A stretch of DNA of 64,000 bases from Macrolepiota albuminosa (taxonomy: Eukaryota > Basidiomycota > Agaricomycetes > Agaricales > Agaricaceae): assembly GCA_027475525.1 (NCBI GenBank), contig JAMWFC010000062.1:404147-468146 (forward strand). The letters run 5' to 3'. The first letter of the stretch is position 1, and the number at the start of each line of letters is the position of its first letter. Below, piece by piece: positions 40,200 through 49,257 of this stretch. Under the pieces are notes generated by a model. That model was not told the DNA's origin. It worked only from the letters and a program-made list of their open reading frames with translations, and did not search any database. Both the position numbers and the translations under genes were made by a program.

Positions 40200-40570
40200 G
40201 GTGTATGGTGTGTCCCTGACTGCTGGTACAGCATCGTATCAATAGATGAGGGAGATTGTGGCTGATGGATTAAGTATAGTCACCAGTCAGTACTTTGACA
40301 TATTAATGCATGCTAACATCATCAAACTTGTATTTTGGTAAGTTTTTCAGTCTGTTTTAGCATATAGAGGCATTTTTATAATATTAACCTTGTATATTCA
40401 TAGCAGTGCTTGCACTCATTATGACCAAACTGCTCAACATCTTATGATCAAAAGATTTGATCAAAACAACTACCTTGTCACTACTTTCCATGTACATCTG
40501 AGCAACAACAAGCAATGCTTCAACAAAGCATTTATGTATTTCTTTTTGGGTGCTACACACAGCTAGATAG
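40200..40570 (+). pseudogene. Fragment of an unknown gene, paralogue of 59870-60546
   Basis: VTSQYFDILMHANIIKLVFW is followed by a GTAAGT intron of about 60 bp, then QHLMIKRFDQNNYLVTTFHV and FNKAFMYFFLGATHS. The minus-strand copy at about 60 kb gives VSSQYFDVLMQVNVADLVFW, an intron at the same place, RHLMIKGFDQESHLVVAFRL and LDEAYTCSYFGAS. The shared intron position shows common gene origin. I do not recognise the family. Stops make this copy non-coding. Confidence 0.55.
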
Positions 40571-41104
40571 CACACAATATCGTTGTTCAACATGTTGTTC
40601 TGAGGCACTTGACTGCTTGCCACATGTTCAACAACTCTTTGAGAGAGGTTGCGAGTATTCTGTTTCCTCTTTGGTTTACTCAGTAACTAATTTTATTAGT
40701 GTGGATATACTACAGGTGTTCTCACATGAGTGATATCTATGTATTCTTTTGTAAGTAATTTGGTTTCATATGCAATGCTTAGTAGGCCTCATATTATGGA
40801 CATGTATTTTGCATATTGTTATATCTTACATTTAATGTACTATAGTATATTAACAGACTTTTATATACCTGATATTAAAACTGATAAAAGAATTTATACA
40901 TGTATTTTAAAAAGAGAAAACATTTGAAAATAACTAAATAATATAATTATAAAATAAATATTAAAATTTAAATATGTAAAAGGACCGGTTAGTCATACTT
41001 TTCCACTATTGTTTTTACATTGTCAAGAAAATATTTGCGTAGTGCAACGAACTGCAGAAGTGACATAATATATATTTGTATATATTAAAAGTTATTATTA
41101 TTTA

Positions 41105-41245
41105 TTAATTAATGGTTTGGGCACATGTTTGTGGTCTCTGTCATTCCACATGACCATATTCACATGATTGTTCTGTTACCTGATTTTAGACATATGATAT
41201 ATTACATAAGCATTCAGTGAAATGATTGGTTTACTTATATTTATT
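41105..41245 (+). repeat. AT-rich interspersed repeat, copy 1
   Basis: GGTTTGGGCACATG ... CATAAGCATTCAGTGAAATG ... TTGGTTTACTTATATTTATT. Related copies lie inverted at about 61430-61560 and 61620-61720. Confidence 0.55.
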
Positions 41246-41324
41246 TATTTATATATTTATTTTTACCTTTGCTTACATTCATAAAAGCATAAAAATAATA
41301 AAAATAATAATAGTAAAATTATAT

Positions 41325-41869
41325 TGTCAAGTTTGCGACAAGGTAGATCTTGGGCACGCCATGCTAGCAATAGCCCATACAAGCAAGTTCCATGTATAGA
41401 TGATGGCTAAATATCATTTGCGGTAATTCTTAGTTGTGTCTCCATCCTGATTTGCATCTTGCTCTCTCAGGCTTCTCCGACCATAAATGATTTTATGTCA
41501 CAAACTTACCGATCTCTTGTATTTACTCAGAACAACTCTCGTCAGCATTTTTCTAAGTCTCGTTTGCTCCTAGTTACGTATTTCTCCTATGTTTATTCTC
41601 CTGTTTTCCTCCTTTTTCTTTTCTTATCTCGTCATACATGACTTCATAGACTGATTCAGTTTCCTATTCTTTATCGCTCCTTATTTACTTCTCCTTTACT
41701 TCTCCTTTACATAACTACATATAAAAAACTCTGTCTTTGTTACAAATCCCTAGGCAATCAACACAGTTGTTTCGTCTCGATCTCAGTTATTCTAAGTCCC
41801 ATCTCAAAACTCTGAATCTAAATCTGCTTATTCTATTTGAGCGCTCTAGTTATCATCTGCGCTCTGACA
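41325..41869 (+). repeat. LTR-like repeat, copy 1
   Basis: It begins TGTCA and ends TGACA, and its right part shares TAGGCAATCAACACAGTTGT, TCTAAATCTGCTTA and ATCTGCGCTCTGACA with 58262-58733. A TATA-like box (ACATATAAAAAACTC) precedes the shared block. About 50 bp near its left end (41338-41389) is inverted relative to the other copy. No target duplication is seen. Confidence 0.6.
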
Positions 41870-42066
41870 TTTTATTTATTTGTATCTTGTAGTTATTTAC
41901 ATTCAAATATGATTTCTGTTTCTCATTCAACCATCTGAACCTGAGTATGCTTCTAGTATTTCCAAATTTTACTCCCGATGCACATTTCTTGTTGCGTTGT
42001 TGCGATTTCATTGCTAATGTCTCTTATCATCCCTGCAAGTCTCTCTCTCCCTTCTTTGGACGGTGG
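41870..42066. other. Short flank left of the copia element; no gene
   Basis: No gene. It ends with the copia target duplication CCCCT (42067-42071). Confidence 0.4.
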
Positions 42067-42071
42067 CCCCT

Positions 42072-42429
42072 TGTTGCAGCATATCGCAATATCGTATAAT
42101 TGATAGTATAATACAATTTAATCTGGGAGTCAATAATCAAAGACGATTTTTATAAGTACAAGTAAAAATGAGAAGTAAATGATAGAGGCTCACCTGGGAG
42201 TCAATAATCGAAGACGATTTTGACCCCAGGTGGCAACGCGTTTTTAACTAGTAATGAAAGTAAGACATGTGGAGTAGGGTCGAGGGCTTTTTTGAATAGT
42301 ATGAGTAAGTCGTATAAAAAATATTTGAAAAAGACATGAACAAAATGAAACATACGGATTTATGACAATAACATATGACGTTAGAGTAAATTTCCGTGTA
42401 ACCGAAGTTGTCAGTCAATTTCCTCAACA
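42072..42429 (-). repeat. 3' LTR of the copia element
   Basis: 358 bp; the plus strand reads TGTTGCAGCA to CCTCAACA. It contains two copies of CTGGGAGTCAATAATC and an inverted CACCTGGG/CCCAGGTG pair. The purine tract AAGTGGGAG adjoins it (42430-42438). Confidence 0.95.
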
Positions 42430-42435
42430 CTCCCA

Positions 42436-45401
42436 CTTGACGGCAACGTAGGTAACGTTACTCCCAATCTGGCACGATGTTTTTCGAATACTTCTTTCGG
42501 TAAGGCTTTTGTAAGAACATCGGCTATCATGTCGCGAGTGGAAACGTATTGAAGCTTGATATTGTTATGTTTGATATGTTCACGAATAAAATGAAATCGA
42601 ATATCGATATGTTTAGCGCGTGAATGGCCAACAGGATTCTTCAACAACGCGATACTTCCTGTATTGTCGGTGTGTATAATCGTAGCATTGGTTTGCTCGA
42701 AGTTCAAGTCCTTCAATATGTTTCGGAGCCAAATAGCTTTCCGAGTAGCATTAGCGGAAGCAATATACTCCGCTTCGACCGTGGAAGTTGCGGTTACGAG
42801 TTGCTTCTTCGAAGACCATGAGATGAGACTACCATTAATATCGTAGCACCATCCACTGATGGAACGTCTGTCGTACTGATCCTGTGCCCAATTCGAGTCA
42901 CTCCATCCTACCAATGCAATCGTCCCGGTGTCAAGATTTCCCAATTTCAGACTATAAGATTTCGTTCCTTTTAAATAGCGTAAAACACGCTTGCATCCAG
43001 CAAGATGAGGGATGCCAGGGTTTTCCAAGAATTGGGCTAATAAACTGACTGAAAACTGGATATCGGGACGAGTTTGCGTGGCGTAAAGTAGAGAACCGAT
43101 CAAGGACAAATAATGTAGTCCGTTGGCGTATTCCTGATAATCTTTACGTTCATTGTTGGAGTGAGGGGATTGCAACAATGAAAGGTTGTGATTGGTAGGC
43201 AACGGAGTGGCGACGGGATGACAGGACGTCATGCCAAATCGATCGAGTATAGAGTCGACATAGAGGGATTGATTCAAATAGATTGTGTGATTGATTCGGT
43301 CCCTCTTGATTTGAAGACCCAGCAAATAATGGATCTCGCCTAAGTCGGTAATGTCAAATTCTTTACTCATATTACGTTTGAAAGAGAAGATTTGACAGAT
43401 GTCTTTACCGGCTACGGCCATATCGTCGACATAGACCAGGACGATTAACACGATCCTTCCCTTCGAACGTAAGATATAGAGGCAATCGTCAGCGTGAGAG
43501 GGTTTGAAACCTAAACACATTAATACGTCGTGTAGCTTCTCTTTCCACATGCGTCCAGCCTGCTTGAGACCATAAATCGCTTTGAGTAACCTCCAGTACT
43601 TGGTTTTTCCTATTCCGGTTGGTGCCCGCATGTAAATCTCTTCTTCCAAATTTCCCTCCAGATAAGCTCCGATGACATCAATTTGATGTACTTCGAGATC
43701 AAGCGTTGCAGCGAGGGTGAGAAAGATTCGTAGAGTTGTGAATTTGGCCACTGAAGAGAACGTATCGTTGTAATCAATTCCCGGAATCTGAGAAAAACCT
43801 TGAGCGACGATGCGAGCTTTAAACTTAGCGTGATTCCCTTTTTCATCGAGCTTCTCTTTCAAAACGACCTTGCTTCCCACGGCCTTTTTACCAGGGGGTA
43901 AGTCTTCGACTTCCTCAAAGACCTTTTTTCGCAACAATTGATCGTACTCGTTTTCAATGGCTCTTCGCCATTCTTCAGCTTGCGGGGACTTCAACGCTTC
44001 TTCAATGCCAGGACCTGAGACCGCTATAAAAGCCATAGTATTCGCAGGTTCGTCCTCATCTTCACTTTGTTGGTACCTAATAGGTAAACGTTTTGTTCGA
44101 GTCGAGGGTTCGTGTTTAGGTAAATTCGACCATTTAGCCTTTTTTTGAGGAGCAGGTGGTACAGAGGGAGTCGATGCACGGGATGCTGGCGGTGAAACTG
44201 GTACAGGAGATGGATATTGTAAGTCCTCGATAGGTAAGTCGTCGTCAGACATGTCGATCTGTGAATTATCCCCTATTAACTGTGTTTCCACCTCAGATTC
44301 GGAAGTGGGTTTTGGAATAGATACACTCAGGGGTTGGCTGGATTCGGGATAAATGGCAGTATCAATGAAATCATTGATTTCGTCTGCGGTAGAGGAAGTA
44401 AGTCCCGGATCCAATCGTGCAAGCTCACTAGGTGTATCATCCTCATAGAACTCGACATCTCTGGACGCAATGAGTTTTCCATTCTCCAAGTCTTCAAGTT
44501 TGTATCCCTTGGTCTCGTCATTCCACCAACCCAGCATCCTCACTCGTACGGCGCGTGACTCCAATTTTCCGTGTCGAACTTCTTTAGGGACGTGAGCCCA
44601 TCCCAAGGAACCAAAAATCCTTATATGGGACAGGTCAGGCCTCCGACCGTACCACTCTGTATAAGGAATCTTTCCTTGTAGAGCGGAAGTGGGCGTAATG
44701 GATCGAATGTGAATAGCGTATAAAAACGCTTCACCCCAGTAACGTAAGTCCATTTTAGAGGCGTGCAGCATGCTCCTGACCATTTCCATTAGGATGGCAA
44801 TCGTGCGTTCTGCAATTCCATTTTGCTGAGGACGGTAAGGGTTCGTAGTTTGATGTAAAATTCCGTTTTGCCTACAGAAATCTCGCATAACAGAATTTAC
44901 GAACTCAGTGCCGTTGTCAGTCCGGATGATTTTGACCAGCTTCCCACCTTCACGCTCATATCGTGCGACATTGTCACGAACCGCCGAATATGCTTCTTCT
45001 TTATTTTCAAGGAGGGTCCCAGCTGGAAAACGCTTGCTAGCTTCAACTACGGCTAAAGCGTAACGTTTTCCATCCCAAGTGGGTACATTCATGGGTCCGG
45101 TGAGATCCATGACGAGCAGTTCGTTTTTGTCGTACTGAGTTTGACTTCGGTCAGGAAGAGGTGGTCTAATGGCCTTGCCTTCAGCACATCCGCTGCAGAG
45201 ACGATCGAATTCACGAGGTAACTTTAGATTAACTCCCATTACGAGGTCTCGGTCTATCATCGCCTTAATAGTTTGTGGACTGATGTGGCCTAGCCGTCGA
45301 TGCCATAATCGCATGGTGGGTCGACTCGCAATGTAGGCGACATTATTATCTTCAATCCCTAAGGTCATTGTGGTGATACGATAGTGTGCCGTTTGTCCCA
45401 A
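42436..45401 (-). CDS. Copia integrase, reverse transcriptase and RNase H
   Basis: The open frame is about 990 codons (its stop lies just inside the 3' LTR, near 42411). Integrase: HHCC in LWHRRLGHISPQTIKAMI ... LCSGCAEGK, then LLVMDLTGPM (Asp), IIRTDNGTEFVNS (Asp), PYRPQQNGIAERTI (Glu). An acidic, Ser/Pro-rich linker leads to RT: KYWRLLKAIYGLKQAGRMW and LIVLVYVDDMAVAGKD (YVDD). RNase H: GWSDSNWAQDQYDRRSISGW, VEAEYIASANATRKAIWL, IHTDNTGSIAL, ADVLTKALP. All catalytic residues look intact. There is no convincing ATG at the 5' end; translation likely continued from the Gag-protease frame, from which it is separated by a frameshift near 45380. Confidence 0.93.
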
Positions 45402-46749
45402 TTAAATTGGCGTGGAGGAATTCCTTTCCATTCCAGGCCAGGCCTATTCCGTAGGCTAAGCCATTAATAGTAGCTCCAGCTCGTTGCAATGAACCGAGAC
45501 TGATCAAGTTAGCACCCAAGCCAGGAATGTGAAGAACGTTCTGCAGTTGAACATCCATGACACCATCTGGCAAGCAAGTCCTGAATGAGATGGTACCTTC
45601 ACCAACTACGGTCAATGTGTTCATTCCACCGACTGAAATGTGCTGATTTTCGACAGGGTGATAGCTCGTGAATAATGATCGGTCGGCAATCATATGGCTG
45701 GATGCCGCACTATCGAGAAGTAAACCAGATGGCATACCTTTGTTGGAGGCCATCAACAGTTTACCCACTTCTCGCAAATCATTATCGTGTGTCGAAACTG
45801 ACAAGTTGGCGTTACCGACAGGTCGGGATTTGATCAGTTTTGGGCATTTTGGACGCCAGTGACCTTTTTCGCCACAGTTGTGGCAAACGTCATCGGGTTT
45901 CGGCTCACGTTTGGGCTTGGAACTTTTCTTCACGAATTTGTGGTCATTTTTACTCCCACTCGAATTACGTTCCTTTTTCGATACAAAAGCCAAGGTTTTG
46001 GTCGTGGCGGAATCTTCAAGTGTAAGCCTATCATGAACAGATAATAACTCTGTTGATACCATATCAAGAGTCAAAGAAGTGCTCCGAAGTAGTAAGTTTT
46101 GCTTGACTACATCCCAAGTCGGAGTCTTGGGTAACGAAAGAAGAATAGCGTTCAAGATGGTAAAATCATCGATTTTGTGTCCAGCATCGATGAAGCGACG
46201 ATGGATGACCATATAGAACCTGAGATGATCGGTCAAGGGTGATTTTCCGTCCCATTGCTTTGCGTACATCTGCTGATAATAATAGTGGATATTCATGCCA
46301 CTGTGCTGGTCGACGTAATTCTTTCGCAACTGGTCCCAAACATTCTTTGAACTCGTATAATCGGTAATGGCTTCACGTTGAGTATATTCCATCGCAGCTC
46401 GAATAAGACCAATAGCTGAATCATCTCTAGTGACCCAACGTAGGTACTTTTCTTGTGCGTGCTCCCAGGTTGAAAATTCCTTGGTCTGCATGGCCTTCAT
46501 CAGGTCGTCTCCCTCCTTATAAGGAGATTCAGGCATCTCGTCACTTTTAGGGCAAGATGGAGCCAGCAATTCGGAATATTCGGCAGGTGGTTTAGGTGGG
46601 CGAGTTTCGCGTCCAGAGACTACTCCCCATAATCCCTTTGCCAGTAAGGCAGACTTCATATTGTCAGCCCATACGTGGTAATTCGTACCATTGAACTTCG
46701 GAAACTGTAGGGTCTCGGAAGTGTTATCATTCACGGCAGCGGGGCCCAT
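45352..46749 (-). CDS. Copia Gag and aspartic protease
   Basis: The ATG at 46749 (MGPAAVNDNTSETLQFPKF) is chosen because it is the first after the LTR; about 465 residues. LQFPKFNGTNYHVWADNMKS is the copia Gag N-terminus; the capsid-like part includes STWEHAQEKYLRWV and LRKNYVDQHSG. CHNCGEKGHWRPKC is the CCHC knuckle. GLLLDSAASSHMIADRS is the protease site, with Asp-Ser-Ala where Asp-Ser/Thr-Gly is usual. NVLHIPGLGANLISLGSL follows, then the pre-integrase segment. The frame ends LSYHHNDLRD while the other frame gives YRITTMTLGIEDNN, consistent with loss of 2 bases in CTATCGT. The start codon lies within the primer-binding site. Confidence 0.9.
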   Translation of the reverse strand: MGPAAVNDNTSETLQFPKFNGTNYHVWADNMKSALLAKGLWGVVSGRETRPPKPPAEYSELLAPSCPKSDEMPESPYKEGDDLMKAMQTKEFSTWEHAQEKYLRWVTRDDSAIGLIRAAMEYTQREAITDYTSSKNVWDQLRKNYVDQHSGMNIHYYYQQMYAKQWDGKSPLTDHLRFYMVIHRRFIDAGHKIDDFTILNAILLSLPKTPTWDVVKQNLLLRSTSLTLDMVSTELLSVHDRLTLEDSATTKTLAFVSKKERNSSGSKNDHKFVKKSSKPKREPKPDDVCHNCGEKGHWRPKCPKLIKSRPVGNANLSVSTHDNDLREVGKLLMASNKGMPSGLLLDSAASSHMIADRSLFTSYHPVENQHISVGGMNTLTVVGEGTISFRTCLPDGVMDVQLQNVLHIPGLGANLISLGSLQRAGATINGLAYGIGLAWNGKEFLHANLIGTNGTLSYHHNDLRD

Positions 46750-46753
46750 AACC
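46739..46753 (-). promoter_or_regulatory. Primer-binding site matching initiator tRNA-Met anticodon arm, overlapping Gag ATG
   Basis: Directly inside the 5' LTR the plus strand reads GGGCCCATAACC, which is the anticodon-loop sequence of eukaryotic initiator tRNA-Met (anticodon CAT). The minus-strand RNA therefore carries GGTTATGGGCCC as primer site, as in Drosophila copia, which is primed by a half tRNA-iMet. The ATG inside it is the Gag start codon. Confidence 0.85.
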
Positions 46754-47111
46754 TGTCGCAGCATATCGCAATATCGTATAATTGATAGTATAATACAATT
46801 TAATCTGGGAGTCAATAATCGAAGACGATTTTTATAAGTACAAGTAAAAATGAGAAGTAAATGATAGAGGCTCACCTGGGAGTCAATAATCGAAGACGAT
46901 TTTGACCCCAGGTGGCAACGCGTTTTTAACTAGTAATGAAAGTAAGACATGTGGAGTAGGGTCGAGGGCTTTTTTGAATAGTATGAGTAAGTCGTATAAA
47001 AAATATTTGAAAAAGACATGAACAAAATGAAACATACGGATTTATGACAATAACATATGACGTTAGAGTAAATTTCCGTGTAACCGAAGTTGTCAGTCAA
47101 TTTCCTCGACA
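46754..47111 (-). repeat. 5' LTR of the copia element
   Basis: 358 bp; the plus strand reads TGTCGCAGCA to CCTCGACA. It keeps CpG at the three sites where the 3' LTR has TpG/CpA. Confidence 0.95.
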
Positions 47112-47251
47112 CCCCTGCTCCTTGGTTCTGTTTGTAATACCGGGTACATGACATACATAAATGTTTCCCGTATCATTGGACCTGTGTACGTAAAAATCGC
47201 TTATGCATATATTGAATCGAGTACCATGAACGCAGAGATTATTGTGTCTCT

Positions 47252-48266
47252 TCATTCTTGCCATTGAGTATCTGTTCTATCACATTCACAGTCAAGCAAA
47301 AGCTTCACTTTTTCGGGGTCTGCGTCGTCTGCAAAATATTTCAATGCATAGTCGAGTGCATCGCGACTTGATGATTGGGCACCGTGATCCAAAAGGTATG
47401 TCACCATTGTATGAGAATCGTCCGAATTTCGATTGGTATGAGAGTTGTACAAATTAAGAATGGCAATGTCAAGCGCTGTAGAACGGAAGCGTGTCCGCGC
47501 ATTGACCAGAGCTGGCTCTCGTTCGACAAGGGCGATGGCCACATCCAGATTGCCTGCGCCGGCTGCATGATGTAAAGCGGTCAGATCATGAGAATCACGA
47601 CAATCGAGGTCTATTCCTCGATGTATTAATCCACGGAAGTCTTCTGCATCCCCGTCATATGCACATGAATACGCAAACTTTGCGCTCCATTTACTGCCAC
47701 ATTGAAATAGGTTGCGACCGCCCAAATCCAGAAGCCACCGAGATAGGACACGATGCCTGTCTCTGAGTGCCGCTTCATAAGCACGAAACAGTGCAGCCCT
47801 TATCTGTTCTTGCCAGTCCTGGGAACCCACAGTAGGTTCGTCTAGCAGAGTCGTAAGATGAAAGGCCCACATAAACCTTTCAATCAGTCGCCCATATTTG
47901 TTCTTTCCAATCGCGTCCTCCATGGAAGATGCTGAATACGTCTCTTGCAATCTTGATATATAATATTTGATTGCAGAGAGAAGATAACTATTTCCTGAGA
48001 GAGATTTACTGGGAAGAGGATCATGTGAAGTCCATCCATCAAGCAAGCCATCGGTCCCTTCAATGACAACTTGCTTCACCGAGTAGTTAGATGAGTGATT
48101 GAATACCCAAGCAAAGGAGTTGTGAGCGAGATGATCAGTATAAAAATTTGATGGCTCCAACACTTTATTGTGCTCTGCCATTCTCAAAGACCCCATCGGC
48201 ACCCGTAGTGGTAGCCACTGCCGCCATGGCATAACCCGATACTTGAGGATATTCCAGGGATTCCGG
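47252..48266 (-). pseudogene. Host DUF6535-ankyrin gene, 3' part of the split last exon
   Basis: Minus-strand frame from the target site (48266) to TGA 47252-47254, about 338 residues. It begins RNPWNILKYRVMPWRQ and has RFMWAFHLTTLLDE and WQEQIRAALFRAYEAALRD. The C-terminal half has ankyrin repeats: SCAYDGDAEDFRGLIHRGID, HDLTALHHAAGAGNLDVAIA, RSTALDIAIL, MVTYLLDHGAQSSS. Together with 56902-57909 it forms one gene: joining the flanks across a single CCGG keeps the frame (ATA TGC CGG AAT CCC TGG). The frame track through the LTR (to 48424) is a chance extension. Ankyrin repeats bind proteins; the role of DUF6535 proteins is unknown. Confidence 0.85.
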
Positions 48267-49245
48267 TGTGGACGTGAGGTGGAGTAATTGATGGATCGAA
48301 TACGAAGTTGCGAGAGTCGGAAGTGGGGGGTAAGAGTAGAAGTCGAAAAAGATAGCAGAGCGTGTATATGCGCCGTAGACGTAGAGTAACGTCCGCCGCA
48401 ATGAGAAGAGAATCCGTAGGACAAAAGAAGACGAGCACCAGAGAGATTGAGAGTACCCAGTAGTCAGAGGAAGAGAATTACAGTAGAAGATAGAAGCACA
48501 GAGGAGGGAGGACAGAAGCGAAGCTAAGAAAGCTGAAGAGGTCGGCTAGCAGGAGACAGCTCAAGACGTCAAGATCTCAAGAAGCCGAAGAACCGAAACG
48601 AAAGCAGAGATGCCGTGACAGCTGGACAAGCCGAGAACAGAGCCGAGACAGACAAGTACCAAGCCGAGAACAGAGCCGAGAGAATGCCAGAGCCGAGACA
48701 GAGAAGCACAGAGTACCGAGAAGCCGAGAACAGTCTGAGTACGCTGCCGAAGACAGCGAGTAAGTGAAGCTTGACGTCGGATCAGACGTCGACCAAGCCA
48801 GAACAGAGCCGAGCGGATAAGACAACCGAGAACAAACCAGACGACGTCGAGACACAGTTTCGAGACGTGCGAAACAAGCAAAGCTCAGGACCAGAGATTG
48901 TGGGATGCCAAAACCTATATTTCTCTCCTACTTTCGTCTCTTTTATACGTATTATACAAGTTCCTGGAATCGACGATCTACTCCGGAATTTCTAAACATC
49001 GTCGATTTCTCCCCAAATTTAGTTTTCGACCGTCGGTCGGTCTCATAATCCAAACTCTATTCTCACCCTTCTCCATTTGTCCCGCTTACTTCCTATTTCG
49101 GTCCTGTCTTTTCCCGTCGCACGTCCACGCCGTCGTTTTCTTGCAGTTCCATCTCGTACTTGTAAACCTCGTAGAACATTCCAATATACTCGTTCGACCT
49201 CTCTCTCAGCCCGATTCTATCAACAGGCTTTTCCCCTCTACCACA
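48267..49245 (-). repeat. 3' LTR of the exon-inserted gypsy element
   Basis: 979 bp, apparently identical to 55923-56901. It has a purine-rich region (about 48595-48845) built of degenerate AGCCGAGAACAG-type repeats. The internal sequence adjoining it (GTCGCCCCGATC on the minus strand) is not a clear polypurine tract. Confidence 0.95.
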
Positions 49246-49257
49246 GATCGGGGCGAC

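Larger units (their letters stand above)
42072..47111 (-). mobile_element. Nearly intact Ty1/copia retrotransposon
   Basis: Two 358-bp LTRs bound Gag-protease and integrase-RT-RNase H frames on the minus strand. The order integrase before RT is diagnostic of Ty1/copia. The target duplication is CCCCT at 42067-42071 and 47112-47116. The LTRs differ at only 3 positions, all CpG transitions in the 3' copy, so insertion is fairly recent. It lies about 140 bp past the stop of the host DUF6535-ankyrin gene. One apparent 2-base loss separates the two coding frames. Confidence 0.95.

Noticed and set aside
46741..46753. tRNA-Met gene fragment
   Set aside because: Only the anticodon-loop sequence is present, directly beside the LTR; it is the primer-binding site.
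47252..48424. 390-residue ORF taken as a complete gene
   Set aside because: Its first ~52 codons are LTR sequence; the true gene continues across the insertion at 56902.
48561..48881. Leu/Cys/Ser-rich ORFs inside the LTR (also at 56217-56537)
   Set aside because: They are produced by the degenerate AGCCGAGA repeats and lie wholly in LTR sequence; no codon or domain support.
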